Shown: positions 1 through 12,050, counted from the stretch's first letter. The stretch: 64,000 nucleotides of DNA from Sitta carolinensis (GCA_032173965.1 CM063285.1:21301660-21365659), one strand, 5' to 3'. The notes: generated by a model from the sequence alone, not told the origin. Translations and numbers: made by a program.

Positions 1-1201
1 AATCTAGAAGAGAACTTTCACTATGGATCAACTTGGAGCATCATAGTTGCCTGTAGCAAAACACAAGGGATCAGGTAACTGGTCTTTAGGATTCAGTCAT
101 GCAACAGGTTATCTTGGAAATGCTGCAATCCTGGTTCTGGCAAACAAAGTCCATGGTAAGAACTTCTTTAAAAAGAACACTTAAGTTCCTTTATGTTTTT
201 TTCACCATAAAACCTATCAGGAAATAATTATGTGCTCTCTGTTGGTGTCACTGCCTAAGACATGGCAAAGTTTGTCCATTACAAACACTCACAGTGTGTG
301 AGTTCTGCTTCAAGTTGGGTAAACCATCCAAATTGCCATACAGGCCTCTTCATACATTCACCTTGTAATGAGAGGATGAAATATTTGAGACCATCAAAAC
401 CCATGTGAAAGATTATTCAATTTTAATGGAAGATATTAAATGGTAATTTATAATTCAAAAGAATAAATATTGTATTAGTTATAACATAATTTCATACCCA
501 CTTTTGAAATTTATTTCAATGAGTGGTTTGAATCAGCAATCAATACATTGGCAACAATAAATTCTTCATCTAGATTAGCATCCTGGTGCCTTTTGGTTTT
601 CATTTGTATCTTATTGAGAGAAGCCCCACCCAAAAACACAAGACATCAGAAATTGCTAACATACAGTAGAAACAATTCTTTCTTTCTTTCCTCTATTGCT
701 ATTCATATTCTGAATTAGACATGTGAATATTATCACACAGAATATTCCAAAACAGGCACCTCACTTCCTGATATGACTCAACAGAGTTTTATTAGATGGA
801 TGCTTCAGAGACCTGTAAATAAAAAGTGTTCTAACACCTGCTCCAGGCTTTTGAGAAGTAATTGAGGCAAAGCAAAATTCAGGCAATTTGCTCCAAGCCT
901 GATTTTCTCTGCACTGAAAAATAAGCCCAAGGTTCCCATCAGAGAATTTCAGATCTTGCTGCTGAGACAGCATCCCTCTCTAATGAGCTCTTGAATCACA
1001 ATTAGCATACAGAAAGATAATTACAATGTTTTAGAAACATTTCTTCCAGAAAGCATTTTAACATAACCAGGCAGCCTCAGAAATACATATAGAGCATAAA
1101 GTCTACAGACTGTAATTCGGACACAAGATTTGTTCCACTGGTTAACCACAACAGAAAAAAAATGAACCCACCAGATCCTTCTTTGACTAGCTTGCCTCTT
1201 T

Positions 1202-1205
<4 letters not shown>
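1..1205. other. Unassigned AT-rich DNA, no gene seen
   Basis: I see no exon with convincing splice sites, no CR1 or LTR signature and no RNA gene here. The minus-strand frame at 761-973 has no recognisable domain and its composition is that of the surrounding noncoding DNA. Confidence 0.6.

Positions 1206-1245
<40 letters not shown>
1206..1245. repeat. (TA)20 microsatellite
   Basis: An uninterrupted 40-bp TA dinucleotide array. It is self-complementary, can extrude as a hairpin, and is likely to be length-polymorphic. The minus-strand open frame that crosses it (1021-1326) contains a run of Ile-Tyr codons produced only by this repeat and is not a gene. Confidence 0.97.
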
Positions 1246-1247
<2 letters not shown>

Positions 1248-3369
1248 AAGATATAAGAATTTTAATGAAAGAAGTTACAGTGCACAGAAAACTAAACAAT
1301 GGCAAATAGGTAACAAACAAGGTCAAGTTTTTAATTTATTTAAATTTTAAACACATGTAGATAGGATAATTTCAATTCTGAAATCCAGAACACGGCACAA
1401 TACTATCTCTTACAAAGAATAATTGAGTTCCTTCTGCTGCCAGCAACATAGGAGATAGGTGGAAAAAAGTGTAATGCTTAGAAAAATAGTAATAATTTAA
1501 AATAATCAAGTCTGGTTCATAACTCACATTTCCAAGTACTTTATATTTTTCTTTATTAGTATAGGTTTCCTTATCTTGGTAGGTTTTGAAAGCCATAACT
1601 ACTGACTAGGGCAACACTTTGTCAATGCAAGGTAATGTGAAACATTGATCAGTACAAAATATGACTTAATAATCTAATTATTAATTCATTAATCATAACT
1701 AATTGAGTGCTAGCAGGGCAGAATGCAAAAAGATTGTTTATTGATTTACTAATTGCACAGGAAAAATCTAGGTTATTACCAGAAGTGCAGCAGAAATCAG
1801 ACACTGATACATTTTCCTAATTGCCTCTGATTGGAAAGCTAACAGAAGCAGATGCTTTTGGAGTTCTAGGGCATTTTCCTTGATATAAATAAATAAAAGG
1901 CTGAGGTGAATGAATGAATTCCCAGGTTGCTGTTCACTGAAGACAGCTGCAGCTGTCAGTCAAATATTTTAAGTTTTTTTCTTTCATTTCACACACACAC
2001 ACCCACATCCACCCATCTTGGGAATGTTTGATTTTAAAATCTCTAGATTGAATAGGTATATGCTAACTAGTATCTGGAAAATACTAAATCAAAACCATTC
2101 CTTCTCATTATAACTAGATAAGATATATTCCGTGTTCAACCATTCAGTTTAATCTGTAATACCACAAAATTCAGACTTAATATTCATGTACCTAGCATGC
2201 AAAACTGCCCAAGCATACACTGCAAACCTCAGGTGTCCTCTCCAAATAAACAATTTAAGAGCATTATGAAATATGAATCTGTATTTAGAGAATTTACACC
2301 GTATTTCACTTCACAAATAGGTTGGTACAAAATCCAGTGGGGTATCTATGCTGCTCTGGGACAGGAGCTCTACATTCACCCAAGGGTGGAACACAACACA
2401 TAGTAACTATTAAAATATAATTCCATTTGACCCCATTTAACTTAGACATTCAGGCAAATGCAAACACTGGAAGACAATGTTTTGGTGACACAAATCTAGT
2501 TTTACTAAAGACTACATAAAAACTACTTTTTTTGCCTATTGAAATTTTTATTGTGTGCAGGATCTGACACTGCACAGAAGACAGCTCTAGCCTTTGGCAT
2601 GCAGTTTATCTGGCCTAGAAGGTTTCACTCTTATTTTGAGATAGAGTATTTTTTACTATGACTTTCTGCCATGCAGTATTAACCCGCAGAGTCAGGTGTT
2701 TGCTTTTCTATGTATATGCACACGTATAAAAACCCATTCTACAAAAAAAAGCATTTTAAGACAGACAACAAACAAAACTGGAATTCCAATCAAATGTCTT
2801 TCAGCATTTGAAAAACTTCATTGGCAAGTAGCTTTACATAGAAAAATTGACCCACAACAATGCATGATGCTATGCATCAGGAAAAGATTAGGTGCGTGAC
2901 TGAAAACCTGGGGTTTTAGTTTTATCTTGAAACCAGTGTGAAAATCAGTTTCTAATAAGCAACAATGCTGATTTCTGCAGAAATCACTTCAAAATAAATG
3001 TCAGTCACTGGCATGTTTCTCATGTCAGTGAATATATTTATGCTTTGTCACAGTGCAACCCTTGTACCTGTCTTTAAAACTAGCAGAAAAAGTAACATCA
3101 ATTCATAACAGATTTATAGTAACTATAGCTAGAGACATGCATTTAAAACTCATATTTAAAATAATTAATACAATTCTCAGTGATCAAGTTTGTAAGTATA
3201 TAACTACATATTTTCTAAGGATAGGCAGTAAGCCTAGAAGAGTTTCAGCCATATCCTACAGCAGGCTGGATATATTCTACATTTTTTCCCTGCCTTTCCT
3301 TTTCCCCTCTTGACTTAAGAGAGGAGAACCTAACATAGAACTATTTGTACTTAAAATTACAGTTGGGGT
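1246..3369. other. Unassigned AT-rich DNA
   Basis: No gene or recognisable mobile element is visible. It holds a short CA tract near 1990-2003 and a 16-bp palindrome of two abutting CAGCTG E-boxes at 1942-1957. Short plus-strand frames at 2197, 2696 and 3053 have no recognisable content. Confidence 0.55.
1942..1957. repeat. 16-bp perfect palindrome with two CAGCTG E-boxes
   Basis: The 16 bases read identically on both strands and consist of two abutting CAGCTG hexamers (1944-1949 and 1950-1955) between matching flanking bases. CAGCTG is a known bHLH (MyoD/TCF class) binding hexamer. Regulatory function is inference only. Confidence 0.5.
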
Positions 3370-3456
3370 TTGTTTTCTTTTTTTGTTGTTGTTGTTTTTT
3401 TTTGTTTTGTTTTGTTTTGTTTTTTTTGGGGGGTGGGGTTTTTGTTTTTTGTTTTA
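3370..3456. repeat. T/G-rich low-complexity block with (TTTTG)n
   Basis: A purine-poor tract with TTG triplets, long T runs, four TTTTG units and a GGGGGGTGGGG core. It is simple sequence. The two overlapping plus-strand frames through it are Phe/Cys/Val strings encoded by the repeat and are not genes. Confidence 0.9.
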
Positions 3457-4230
3457 TGGCTCTGAGAAGAAAAATGTTTTACAGTGGGTACCCCAAAGAC
3501 AAAAATATTTTGGGAAGAGGTTTAAGGATACTGTGCTTGCCCTAAATGCAAAAGATTTAGAACCAAATTTAACACATGGTAGATGTTTAGGTCTAGATTT
3601 TAAAAAAAAAGTTGAGTTTTTACCTTTTACCTGCTGTATATCATGGCTTTTTGGCAAAAATTTCAGCCATGTCTGAACCAAAAATACAGAAAAAAAGAGC
3701 CTAAGGAAAAAAGGGCCTTTGGTTCTAAAACGAAAGAACTTGTGTAAAAATCAGATTTTGCTTTTCCTAAAGCTTCCCTTCTGTTTCCTAAAAAACAAAA
3801 AGCATCTAGATGTTAAGTCCTGGCTTCAGTGAACCATATATTCCTGTAAAAGGAAATCAGAATTCAGTCTGAAATGAAGAAAGATTCATAGCTTTGCACA
3901 TTACAGCTGTTATTATTTGGGTGGGACAGGAGGAGAAAAATCAAGTAGTAATGTTTTCTTAAACCAAAGTGCTAAGGTAACATTAAACATTTAGGGAAAG
4001 CAGGTGAAAAAAATGCCTTTTTGTTATTATTACACATTTTACAGTAATGAGTAATTGTATATTTATGATGTAGTTTACAGGGTAACCATAATGTTCAGCA
4101 GCAGAACTTTAAAATCTGATTCTTATAAATAAAATACTATATAAGGAATATAATGGATTAAAATACTGGTTTATATTTAATTACCCAGTTTTCTTCTAAC
4201 TCTAAAAAAAAGGAAATAGATTTCACATAC
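3457..4230. other. Unassigned flank left of the candidate microexon
   Basis: AT-rich noncoding-looking DNA. If the minus-strand microexon at 4231-4281 is real, this is the beginning of its downstream intron. Its first bases on the minus strand are GTATGT, a consensus donor. Nothing else is recognised. Confidence 0.5.
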
Positions 4231-4281
4231 CTTTGAAATATTACTTGATCGACTTGTGGAACGCCCAGGGGATTTGTCATT
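4231..4281 (-). CDS. Candidate 51-nt coding microexon, gene not identified
   Basis: On the minus strand a pyrimidine-rich stretch ending TTTTGTTTTCCAG (minus-strand reading of plus 4282-4294) meets position 4281, and the segment ends at 4231 as CAAAG followed by GTATGT, so both splice sites are close to vertebrate consensus. The enclosed segment is 51 nt, a multiple of three. It is clearly richer in G+C and CpG than its surroundings. Read in phase 0 it is open and gives NDKSPGRSTSRSSNISK, a Ser/Arg/Thr-rich linker-like peptide of the kind seen in alternatively spliced cytoskeletal, synaptic or kinase-linker exons. A second frame is also open and the third has an immediate stop. No partner exon can be proved. 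I could not name the gene. A chance pairing of a strong acceptor and donor around a conserved element remains possible. Confidence 0.5.
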
Positions 4282-4660
4282 CTGGAAAACAAAATTAAAA
4301 GATGAAAGAGTTATGTCATTTGGATTTTACCTAATCTTTTCTGTGATTGTGACTGCACAGAGATTCTGTTCCTCTATTTTTCTTCAGTTTGGCTATTGAC
4401 CGTACAATGGAAGACAGTTCAAGAAATGAACCATAACAATAGTCTTGCAAATTACATGAGCAAAAGTTTTTTAGAAGTTCTGTAAGAAATTAATGCTAGC
4501 ATTTAATTACTGTCAGTTTATTTTGCAGTTTTTTTAGAGAAAACACTTTGAGTGAAAGATCAAGGAATCATCAGAGCTTCTCGTGAAAACTGGTACTTAT
4601 GTATGAAAACAAATGTTCAATGACAAAAACTTCCCAGACACACTGAACATATTCCTGCTT
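4282..4660. other. Unassigned; upstream intron of the candidate microexon
   Basis: The bases immediately right of 4281 form, on the minus strand, the polypyrimidine tract and AG of the candidate acceptor. The rest is AT-rich with no recognised feature. Confidence 0.45.
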
Positions 4661-4734
4661 TAAAAAAAAAAAAAACAAAACAAACAAACAAACAAAAAAC
4701 CCAAAAACAAACAAACAAACAAAAAAACCCAAAC
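4661..4734. repeat. A-rich (CAAA)n simple repeat
   Basis: An A13 run followed by imperfect CAAA units interrupted twice by CCC. It could be the expanded poly(A) tail of an old retroposed copy, but no element body is recognisable beside it. Confidence 0.92.
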
Positions 4735-5972
4735 ATAATTCATCCTCTAGGAAAATTAGCAGTACTAGATGACTTCCTGGACAGATATGTTCTGAGAAAA
4801 ACAAATTGTGACCATGCAGAGATGCAGTTCAGTTTAACACCTACTCCTCCATCCCCTCTCACTCTTGCAAACAACACATTTACACAAACTAACACCACAG
4901 GCTGAAGTGCATTAATAAAGTGTATGTCAAAGAGCTGAATTTCTATAACACATGGTCATTGTGGGGGTTTTTCTAGCAATCCAAAGGAGGGAGTGGAGAA
5001 GGGGTTCAAAAATGTATTCTGTATTTACACTTCCCTGGCAATTGATTCAGCTTTATTTACACTGAAAAGGTAAGCTATTTTAGAAATAGAGCTCATCCCC
5101 TTAGTAAATTCATTTATTTCAAGAGAATCATGAAAATATTTTTCTCAGCACTTGAGAATGTAGGTTCAAACACTCAAGTGAAACATTCACTCAACAAAAT
5201 TGATTTTTTACCTAGAAGGAGTTGAATTACATATCATGTGTGTAAGTCTGCTAGATAAGCTACTTGGAGGTGTCGAAACCCAAAGCAGAGCTTTTGTTTC
5301 TGCAGCTTTATTTGCAATTCATGCATCATGCAAACACACACATGCACACATGTCCACAAGAGGCTTTCAACTCGACTATGACCCATCTCTACTTCATTTG
5401 TATTCAATAAAACTACAGAAAAATACAGAAGGTGCCATCTACCAAAGGCTAAATTTCTACCTCCATAAATGCAGGTCTAGTCTAGAAATTAGTATTTCCC
5501 CAATACTCTGTGGCATAGAACAGTTTTGTAGTGGCAAAAATGACCAGAAAGAAACCTTAGGCAATTTGTCAGCAAACATTTAGATAAAACCCCCACTTTC
5601 ATCTGTCATTTTTGTACTAAAAAAGCCACTTTGATCTCAACCCCAGTAAGCACATCTATACGAAAAAAACACTTGTAAAATTACTACTTGTTTCATATAC
5701 CTAAGTATCTTTCTCTGTCCAGAGTGTAGGTGGGCTCATGTTTTTATTCCATCCCTCAGTGCCACCATTTTTTTTTTTTTTGTACTGCAAATATAAATAT
5801 CCTGAACTGTCACTCTTTCTACTTTGTCTTCTCTAGCACTAAGTAACACAATAGACACTTGTCATCAAAATCAAGCATCACTGAGTTCCCTGACCACACA
5901 GCACTCTACATTTTATTCTATCATTGAAAGTAAATCTCAGGACTTAACAACCTTCAGGTTTGTTTGTCACGC

Positions 5973-5974
<2 letters not shown>
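4735..5974. other. Unassigned DNA with a 127-codon chance frame
   Basis: A plus-strand open frame at 5200-5583 is the longest in the first 10 kb. It starts at TTG, has no recognisable domain, and carries no splice or Kozak context that I trust. A T14 run lies at 5768-5781. No mobile-element signature is seen. Confidence 0.5.

Positions 5975-6002
<28 letters not shown>
5975..6002. repeat. T28 homopolymer
   Basis: An uninterrupted run of 28 T. If it were the poly(A) tail of a minus-strand retrocopy, the copy would lie to the right with a minus-strand AATAAA next to the tail. None is seen, so the origin is unresolved. The exact length may be affected by sequencing error. Confidence 0.95.
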
Positions 6003-6006
<4 letters not shown>

Positions 6007-6085
6007 ACAATTTAGAAAAAATAAATTCTTCAAGTTATGCATTCGTTTTTTACATTTTGTCCTTGAGGCTGGGCTTACTTTGAAC

Positions 6086-6133
6086 AGGATGTGGAGTAGA
6101 TGATCCTTTCTGACCTGAAGTATCCTGTGATTC
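6086..6133 (+). mobile_element. CR1 LINE 3'-end remnant
   Basis: A short segment matches the terminal CR1 pattern: TAGATGATC, then a diverged TTCCAACC-like motif, then CCTGTGATTC as the worn ATTCTRTG tail. It is the very 3' end of an old, 5'-truncated plus-strand CR1. The upstream limit is uncertain and may reach about 6065. Confidence 0.6.
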
Positions 6134-7151
6134 AAATATTACTTCAGTGGTATATTATCCACTGTAGCTTTGGTAATAAATTCATAATTGCTTATCCTTT
6201 CTCATGACATTAACTATATACAGTTTTGAATGTCTGCATTTATATCCGTAGAAAATACACTTTGGATATTCTGGGTACATCATTTGGAGGAGCTCTGCTT
6301 TAACCTTAAAATAATAGAAGTTATAGACCCATGAAATTAGTTCCTATTTTGTGGATAGAAATTATGAACAGGGATCACAGTTGAGAAACTCCCTGCTAAA
6401 AAGTGTGCAGCCTTTATTGTCCATCCCTTGGACTAAAAAATACACTGTATTTTCTGACAGCATAGTGAACCCTGGAATTCTTGATTTCTTTTCTTTCAAT
6501 AATCCATCATTTAAAATTCATTTTAAAAATTTGTTTCTTGACTACAGCTCTCCAGGCTTTTTATATGATTCATTCTTCTCTCTGGCACATTATCTCCTTC
6601 ACCTGGGTTACAACAAGATTCTGACTCTCCAACTGAAAATTCACAGCATCCAGAGTCTGCAAAGTACTGCTCATACACTGAATTGTCTAAACTGAGAGGA
6701 GAGCTGTCTAAACATTTTTTTTTTGAAAAACAAAGAAATAAATGTAATCACCATTACTAGGTTCAGGTATTTCATGGGGATTTATCCTGAAAACCACAGT
6801 ATAAATAGAACAAAAAGTGTTGCACTAAATTACAGTACATAAATCAAATACAGAATTCTTCACTGAAGTTCCTATTCAACTTGAGCAACTATTCATACAA
6901 CAAAAGAAGAGAATAGAAAAGTTATGGCAAAATCACTTTTGAAGTGTGTCATTAAAGAGGGTCTGCATACTTCTGTTGTAATGATTTATGTTTACAAAGT
7001 ATTCACTTTGTTAAGAATAATTGATTTTTGTTATAACTAAGTTAAGAGGAACTATATTGCAGAATGCTTTCCCTACAAGCTTCCTAAACAGTAAGTTGTT
7101 TGTTTTTTTCCCACAGATTCAATACTAATTTACATTTTAGTTAATAATGAA
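6134..7151. other. Unassigned AT-rich DNA
   Basis: No gene, LTR or RNA signature recognised. The 114-codon plus-strand frame at 6351-6695 has no recognisable domain and no convincing start or splice context. Confidence 0.5.
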
Positions 7152-7665
7152 ACACAGAATATGCTGAGATAGAAGGGACCCTCAAGGATAATCAAGCCCA
7201 CCTCCTGGCCCTGCACAGGACACCCCAAGAGTCACACCATGGGGTGACTGAGAGCATTGTCCAAATCCTTCTGGAACTCTCAGACTGGTGACCACTTCCC
7301 TGAGGAGCCTGTTTCAGTGCCCAACCACCCTCTGGGTGAAGAAACTTTCTGATACTGAACCTAAACCTGCCCTGACACAGCTCCAGGCCGTTCCCTCAGG
7401 TCCTGTCCCTGGTCACCACAGAGCAGAGATCAGTGCCTGCCCCTCCTCTTCCCCTCACCAGGGAGCTGTAACAGCGATGAGCTCTCCCCTCAGTCTCCTC
7501 TCCTCCAGGCTGAACACACCAAGTGTCCATCAGGCTTCCCCTCAAGGCCCTTCACCATCTTTGTGGCTCTCCTTTGGACACTCCCTGATGCCTTAATATC
7601 TTTTTTATATTGTGGTCCCCAAAACTGCACACAGGACTTGAGGTGAGGCCACGGCACTGCAGACT
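7152..7665 (-). mobile_element. CR1 LINE 3' fragment, 5'-truncated
   Basis: About 0.5 kb of CR1 in reverse orientation. The 3' terminus (CACAGAATATGCTGAG) is at the left, and the body carries typical CR1 ORF2-end segments seen in reverse, such as CTCCTCTCCTCCAGGCTGAACA and a decayed GTGGTCCCCAAAACTGCACACAG. It is autonomous-LINE debris with no coding capacity. It belongs to the same 3'-end subfamily as the copy at 57981, not that of the copies at 15684 and 61692. It is GC-richer than its surroundings, which explains the plus-strand frame at 7288-7596. Confidence 0.93.
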
Positions 7666-8620
7666 AGAGGAACCAAAGGATTTAACCAAAGACATAGATA
7701 TTCAAATACCTATACATGTTTTTGTGCATCAAGGAAATCAGATTCAGTTTCCTTAATCTTCAAGTAAGATTATTTCAAAGAAAATAGCACTCACCTTTTA
7801 GAATTACACGTCTCAGCAGGAATTATTTAATGTCTGTAAAGAGGATTTTTGACCTCCGTGACTGAGTTTTCTAAATTTACACACATGCACACACACAGAG
7901 TCCAGGCCCTTGAGCAAAGTGAAAACAAGATATTCAGAGAGATCTCTCAAAATTCTTAAACTGTGTTTTCATCCAGTCAACAAAACACCAAAACAGCTCC
8001 CTCCAAGACTCCTCCTGGACAGACATGAGCTTTCGGGTTGTCTTATGAAGACCACACTGAAATGCCTCTCTTTATTATGAGATGTCCTGTACCAGCAATA
8101 CCTCATCTCCTCTATCCTACACTACATCCTGCAAACAATCATCAGGTATCTTTTCTAAAATGTGATGGCAGAAAAATAAGTTCCTCAAACTATTCTACTT
8201 GAATATCAAGAAAAACAAGTCTGTGTCTGTAAATTTCCTAAGAATTAGGTATTACCAAGATCACTATCAAGGATATAATTGAAAATGCAATTCAGCCTTC
8301 AATATACATTCTGGGAGGAAGACAAAGGAGAAATAACATCACGAAATTTCAGATTATGACATGTTCATGAAAGTGCTTTGGAAGGAATGTTCCATTCACC
8401 TGTCCCACCATATAATAAAAAGCCAAAATTCTGTATGCAATTAGTAATTAAAATAATTAAAAATAAGTGCAAAATATCTCTTTTTCTACTATAGTAAAGT
8501 ATCTCCCAAAACTTCATTTCAGCCCAACGCTAAGTTTTTGAAGTGATATTGTTTTCAGGGACCATCTTACATCTAAAATCTAAACCCATTAAGCTTTCTA
8601 ATACTTAGATACACCTTCCT

Positions 8621-8622
<2 letters not shown>
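7666..8622. other. Unassigned AT-rich DNA
   Basis: Nothing recognisable beyond a short CA run near 7882-7898. No open frame of note. Confidence 0.55.
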
Positions 8623-8651
<29 letters not shown>

Positions 8652-8652
8652 C
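8623..8652. repeat. T30 homopolymer
   Basis: Thirty consecutive T, the longest homopolymer of the window. No AATAAA complement follows on the right, so a retrocopy origin is not supported. Confidence 0.95.
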
Positions 8653-11600
8653 AATTTGGAAATGCAACTTGCACAACTTGTAAACAGATTTTTGTTTTTA
8701 AAGCAAGAGAATAAAACCCTGACTGGGCAGATGAAGAGGTTAGTAATAACAAATTTCTAAAATACTGCTGTGAACAGTTCAGGCTCCCATTATAAAGAGG
8801 AAAGCAGGAAATTAGATAGTTGCTTTCTGGCTCATATATAAATATTCATACACACGGTTAACGATTTTAAGTCTTGCTGGGCAGCACAGCACATTTTAAA
8901 CTAATCCATTTGTCTGGTTTCTTTCCTTAGCTGCCCCTTGTTTTGCTCTGGCTTCGAGGATCACTTGGGCTGACCCAAGCACCTTGCTAATGAATTGCAC
9001 TTCATCTCCCTGAAGTGAGCACGAAAGCATCAAGAATTAATCAGAATACCTCAATTCACAGGAGAACCTTAAGCAACAGGTTTTGTCACACAAATACAAC
9101 CAACCCACCCCCCCAAAAAGAACCCTTTTACAAAATATTTTGTCTTAGTTTTCTTTTCTGTGGACTCTAATCTTTGCATCCCAGTGGTGCCATGCGCTTT
9201 CACACATCTACACACAGTCCTCAGCCTTGGAGCTCCACACATGACTCTAATGACAGATACCCATCCACAAGTCATGTCACAACATGTCCCAAAAATAAAT
9301 GGCTCCTAAATGAAAGCACAGCACAGGCCAAGCAAACACAGTTGTGCCTGCCTGACGTGCCTTTCCGCACAGTACCCCTCACTGGATCTGCACTGGAGCC
9401 TCCTCTTAGCACTTTTTCACTTCTAGAATTCTGAATAGGAACAGAAACTGCTTTCCCATTATGGCCTGAGCTATCACATACACAGATGATCTCAAGTAGA
9501 AACATCAGTTGCTGAAAGTGCAGGAACTGACATTATTAAAACTGATGTACAGACTGGATGCACTTATTTCAATATCTCAACATGAAAACAGAAAGAAAAA
9601 AATCAAAAACCAGACAACATTTGCTGTAACTGTTAAACAAAAACTCCAATGCCCATAATTAGCTAAGACATAAAGACACTGTAATTACTGGGCATTATGC
9701 ATAATTTTGCTGAAACTCAGAATTTTTTCAATATGACAGAACTGCTAGATTCAAAGTGCCAAGTGACAGGAAAAAAAAGCTCACTGCAAATATTAAAGAA
9801 TGAGATATGGATACAACCTTTAATTAAAAGAACAAAGAACAGACAACAGTAAGTATTAAAAAAATTGAGCATCAACAAAATACACAGAATATTACCATTG
9901 GTATTATTAATATATACTGTATCACGTATAAATAAAACATCTAAAAATACATAACTATTTCTTGATCTATTTGTAAGAACAGATGTGTAAATGTATTTTC
10001 TGTCTAATACTTCTCTGCTACTGCAAATAGCCTGAGCCAGTATAATGCTGTCCCCCCCATGGTGTGGCTATTGCTTCATTATTAAAAAACCTATTTCAGT
10101 TTCTTGTGTTGGGGTCTAAATTTTTAAAACAAATACAATAATAATACTGTTTATTTAAAATTATTTATGCCAAGAAGATAATGACAATGTTACTACTGCC
10201 CAAGTATACACCCTGCCTCTTGGCCAGTTTGGCCTTGGACAGCTTTTTCTCCATGGAAAGAAGAGAGGGGAAAACTCAGTTGGTGATAACATCATAACAA
10301 ATTCAGAGTAACCGGCAATTCCTAAACAGGTTTGATGTGGAGAATTTATGCTCTGAAAGGACGTCAAAGCAGATTTTAGCTCTAAAATAATACTGAGAAA
10401 AATGCCTATTATCAGCCGACAGTTATATTTTATTTTTATGCAATTATTCTCTGTGCTGCTACATATTTTATCTATTTTTTTCATACCTTCAAATATTCAA
10501 CAGTCAGACATAATTCCCTTTATAAATGAATCATACCACTAAATCACCAAATATAAAATTATTGGTAGTCAAATCTATATTTGAAAATTTAGGAAAAGCT
10601 ATCTCCCATCTTTGTAAACAAATAACTTGCTTATTCTAAGATATTTTAACTTCACTAAGAAGTACAACATTAATGTAAAATCCCCTACAAGGTAACTAGG
10701 GAAAGGCAGAAGGAAAAGATGAATCTAAACAGGCTGAAGGCTGTTGTAAAGCACAACTGTGCAAAATCAGCTAATTATCACAAAAAGGGTTCTGAGGATG
10801 CTGAAATTTCAAAATGCCATTCTGACTGTCATCTGTGGATACAGACTGCATATTCCAGTGTGACATTAAAAAAATAGTTTAATTACCTTACAAGTTGTAT
10901 ATTTGCCACATTTACATATGGGTAGGAAAGTACATAGGAATGATCAATGAACCTACCTGTTCATGGCCTACTGGGTAACTTTACTTAAGAATAATATACA
11001 GGTGCTTTACTTGTCATAGGCCCTCTCACTTATTGAGCAATTAAGAAAATCCCTGTTGCCAGATTTGCAGCACATAAGACTGTAAAAATTTACATTGGTA
11101 CTTCCACTGTAATAAGGTTCATTTAGGAACATTTTAGGAAGTTATCTTCTTTTGCAGTCTTTTATCCTCTAAACAAAAATTTTCAACGCCACCAACTGCA
11201 TGGCACAGACGTATTGCTGTGTTACTTATGGCTGCTTCTTGCCCTGGTATCTCTAGTGTGCTAAATTCCTATCTCTGCATCAGTCTCAGCTGTCAGGGTT
11301 TTTTTCAGTGTAAGCCACTAATAAGCATGATAAACACATCAGAATCTGATCCACCATCCTTTTGAGTTGAAAATGCTAATTATGCTTTAATGAGTCTCAG
11401 AGCACTTTCCATCACAGGCCAAGACGAGTCGATGCTCCTGTTAAGGCTTTCACAGCGATGCTTTCACCTGCAATTACAGGCATATCTTCCACGTTACAAC
11501 ATTCAGCTTCATTCTCTATGTTGCACAGATATCCAAGGACAAAGCTGTTTCCAAATAGGAACAAATGCACCATGACAAAACCCAGGAAAAACGCAGCATT

Positions 11601-11940
11601 GAATCAGCCTTGAAACAAAGCACAGGCATGCACAGAACACAGTCAGAAAATGCCCTACTAAAAACTCACCTGATGCAAGTGAAATCCCTTTCTCAATCAC
11701 AAAAAGGGACAGATTTTAATTTGTTCTACCACATGTAGCAAAAATGAAATGTTCCTAGAAATCCTTGCCAAAATTAAAAATTAAATAACCATGAAGCTGG
11801 GAATTTGTTCAACACAGATCAGTTAACAGACAATGTGTGTCACGTAGTTGCACTTGACTTACCATGAGGTAAGAAGCTAGTCAGAGGCTTTTATTGGAAA
11901 ATTATTTTTGGCAGTGCCTATTACAAATGAGAATGTGCTT
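8653..11940. other. Unassigned DNA with possible conserved noncoding segments
   Basis: No gene is supported. The segment near 8920-9030 is less AT-rich than its surroundings, contains a 6-bp-stem hairpin (CTTGGG/CCCAAG) and homeodomain-like CTAATGAATT cores, and looks like a conserved noncoding element rather than an exon. Near 10195-10260 a short GC3-rich minus-strand frame begins at a good Kozak ATG (10254), but stops after 28 codons and is probably chance. A strong minus-strand donor-like GTGAGT at about 11669 has no convincing acceptor. Confidence 0.4.
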
Positions 11941-12050
11941 TGTGCTGGTTTTGGCCGGGAAAATTTTCTTCACAGTAGCTGGTATGGGACTGTGTTTTGG
12001 ACTGTGCTGGAAACAGCATTGATAACTCAGGTACATTTTGGCTGTTCACA
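11941..12050 (+). mobile_element. ERV LTR fragment (U3 start), ERVL-like bird family
   Basis: Begins TGTGCTGGTTTTGGC and runs through motifs that recur in the fuller LTR at 41184-41747: CTTCACAGTAGCTGGTATGGG, TGTTTTGG, TGCTGGAAACAG, TTGATAACTCAGG. Only about the first 110 bp of the LTR remain. The downstream LTR half, with TATA box and polyadenylation region, is missing. The 150-codon frame at 11908-12360 runs through this fragment from a TTG and is not a gene. The family name is from memory of avian repeats. Confidence 0.8.

Noticed and set aside
5200..5583. 127-codon plus-strand open frame
   Set aside because: It starts at TTG, with no recognisable domain or splice context.
10161..10254. 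Kozak-like ATG opening a GC3-rich minus-strand frame
   Set aside because: It ends after 28 codons, is preceded by an in-frame stop, and has no donor or recognisable homology.
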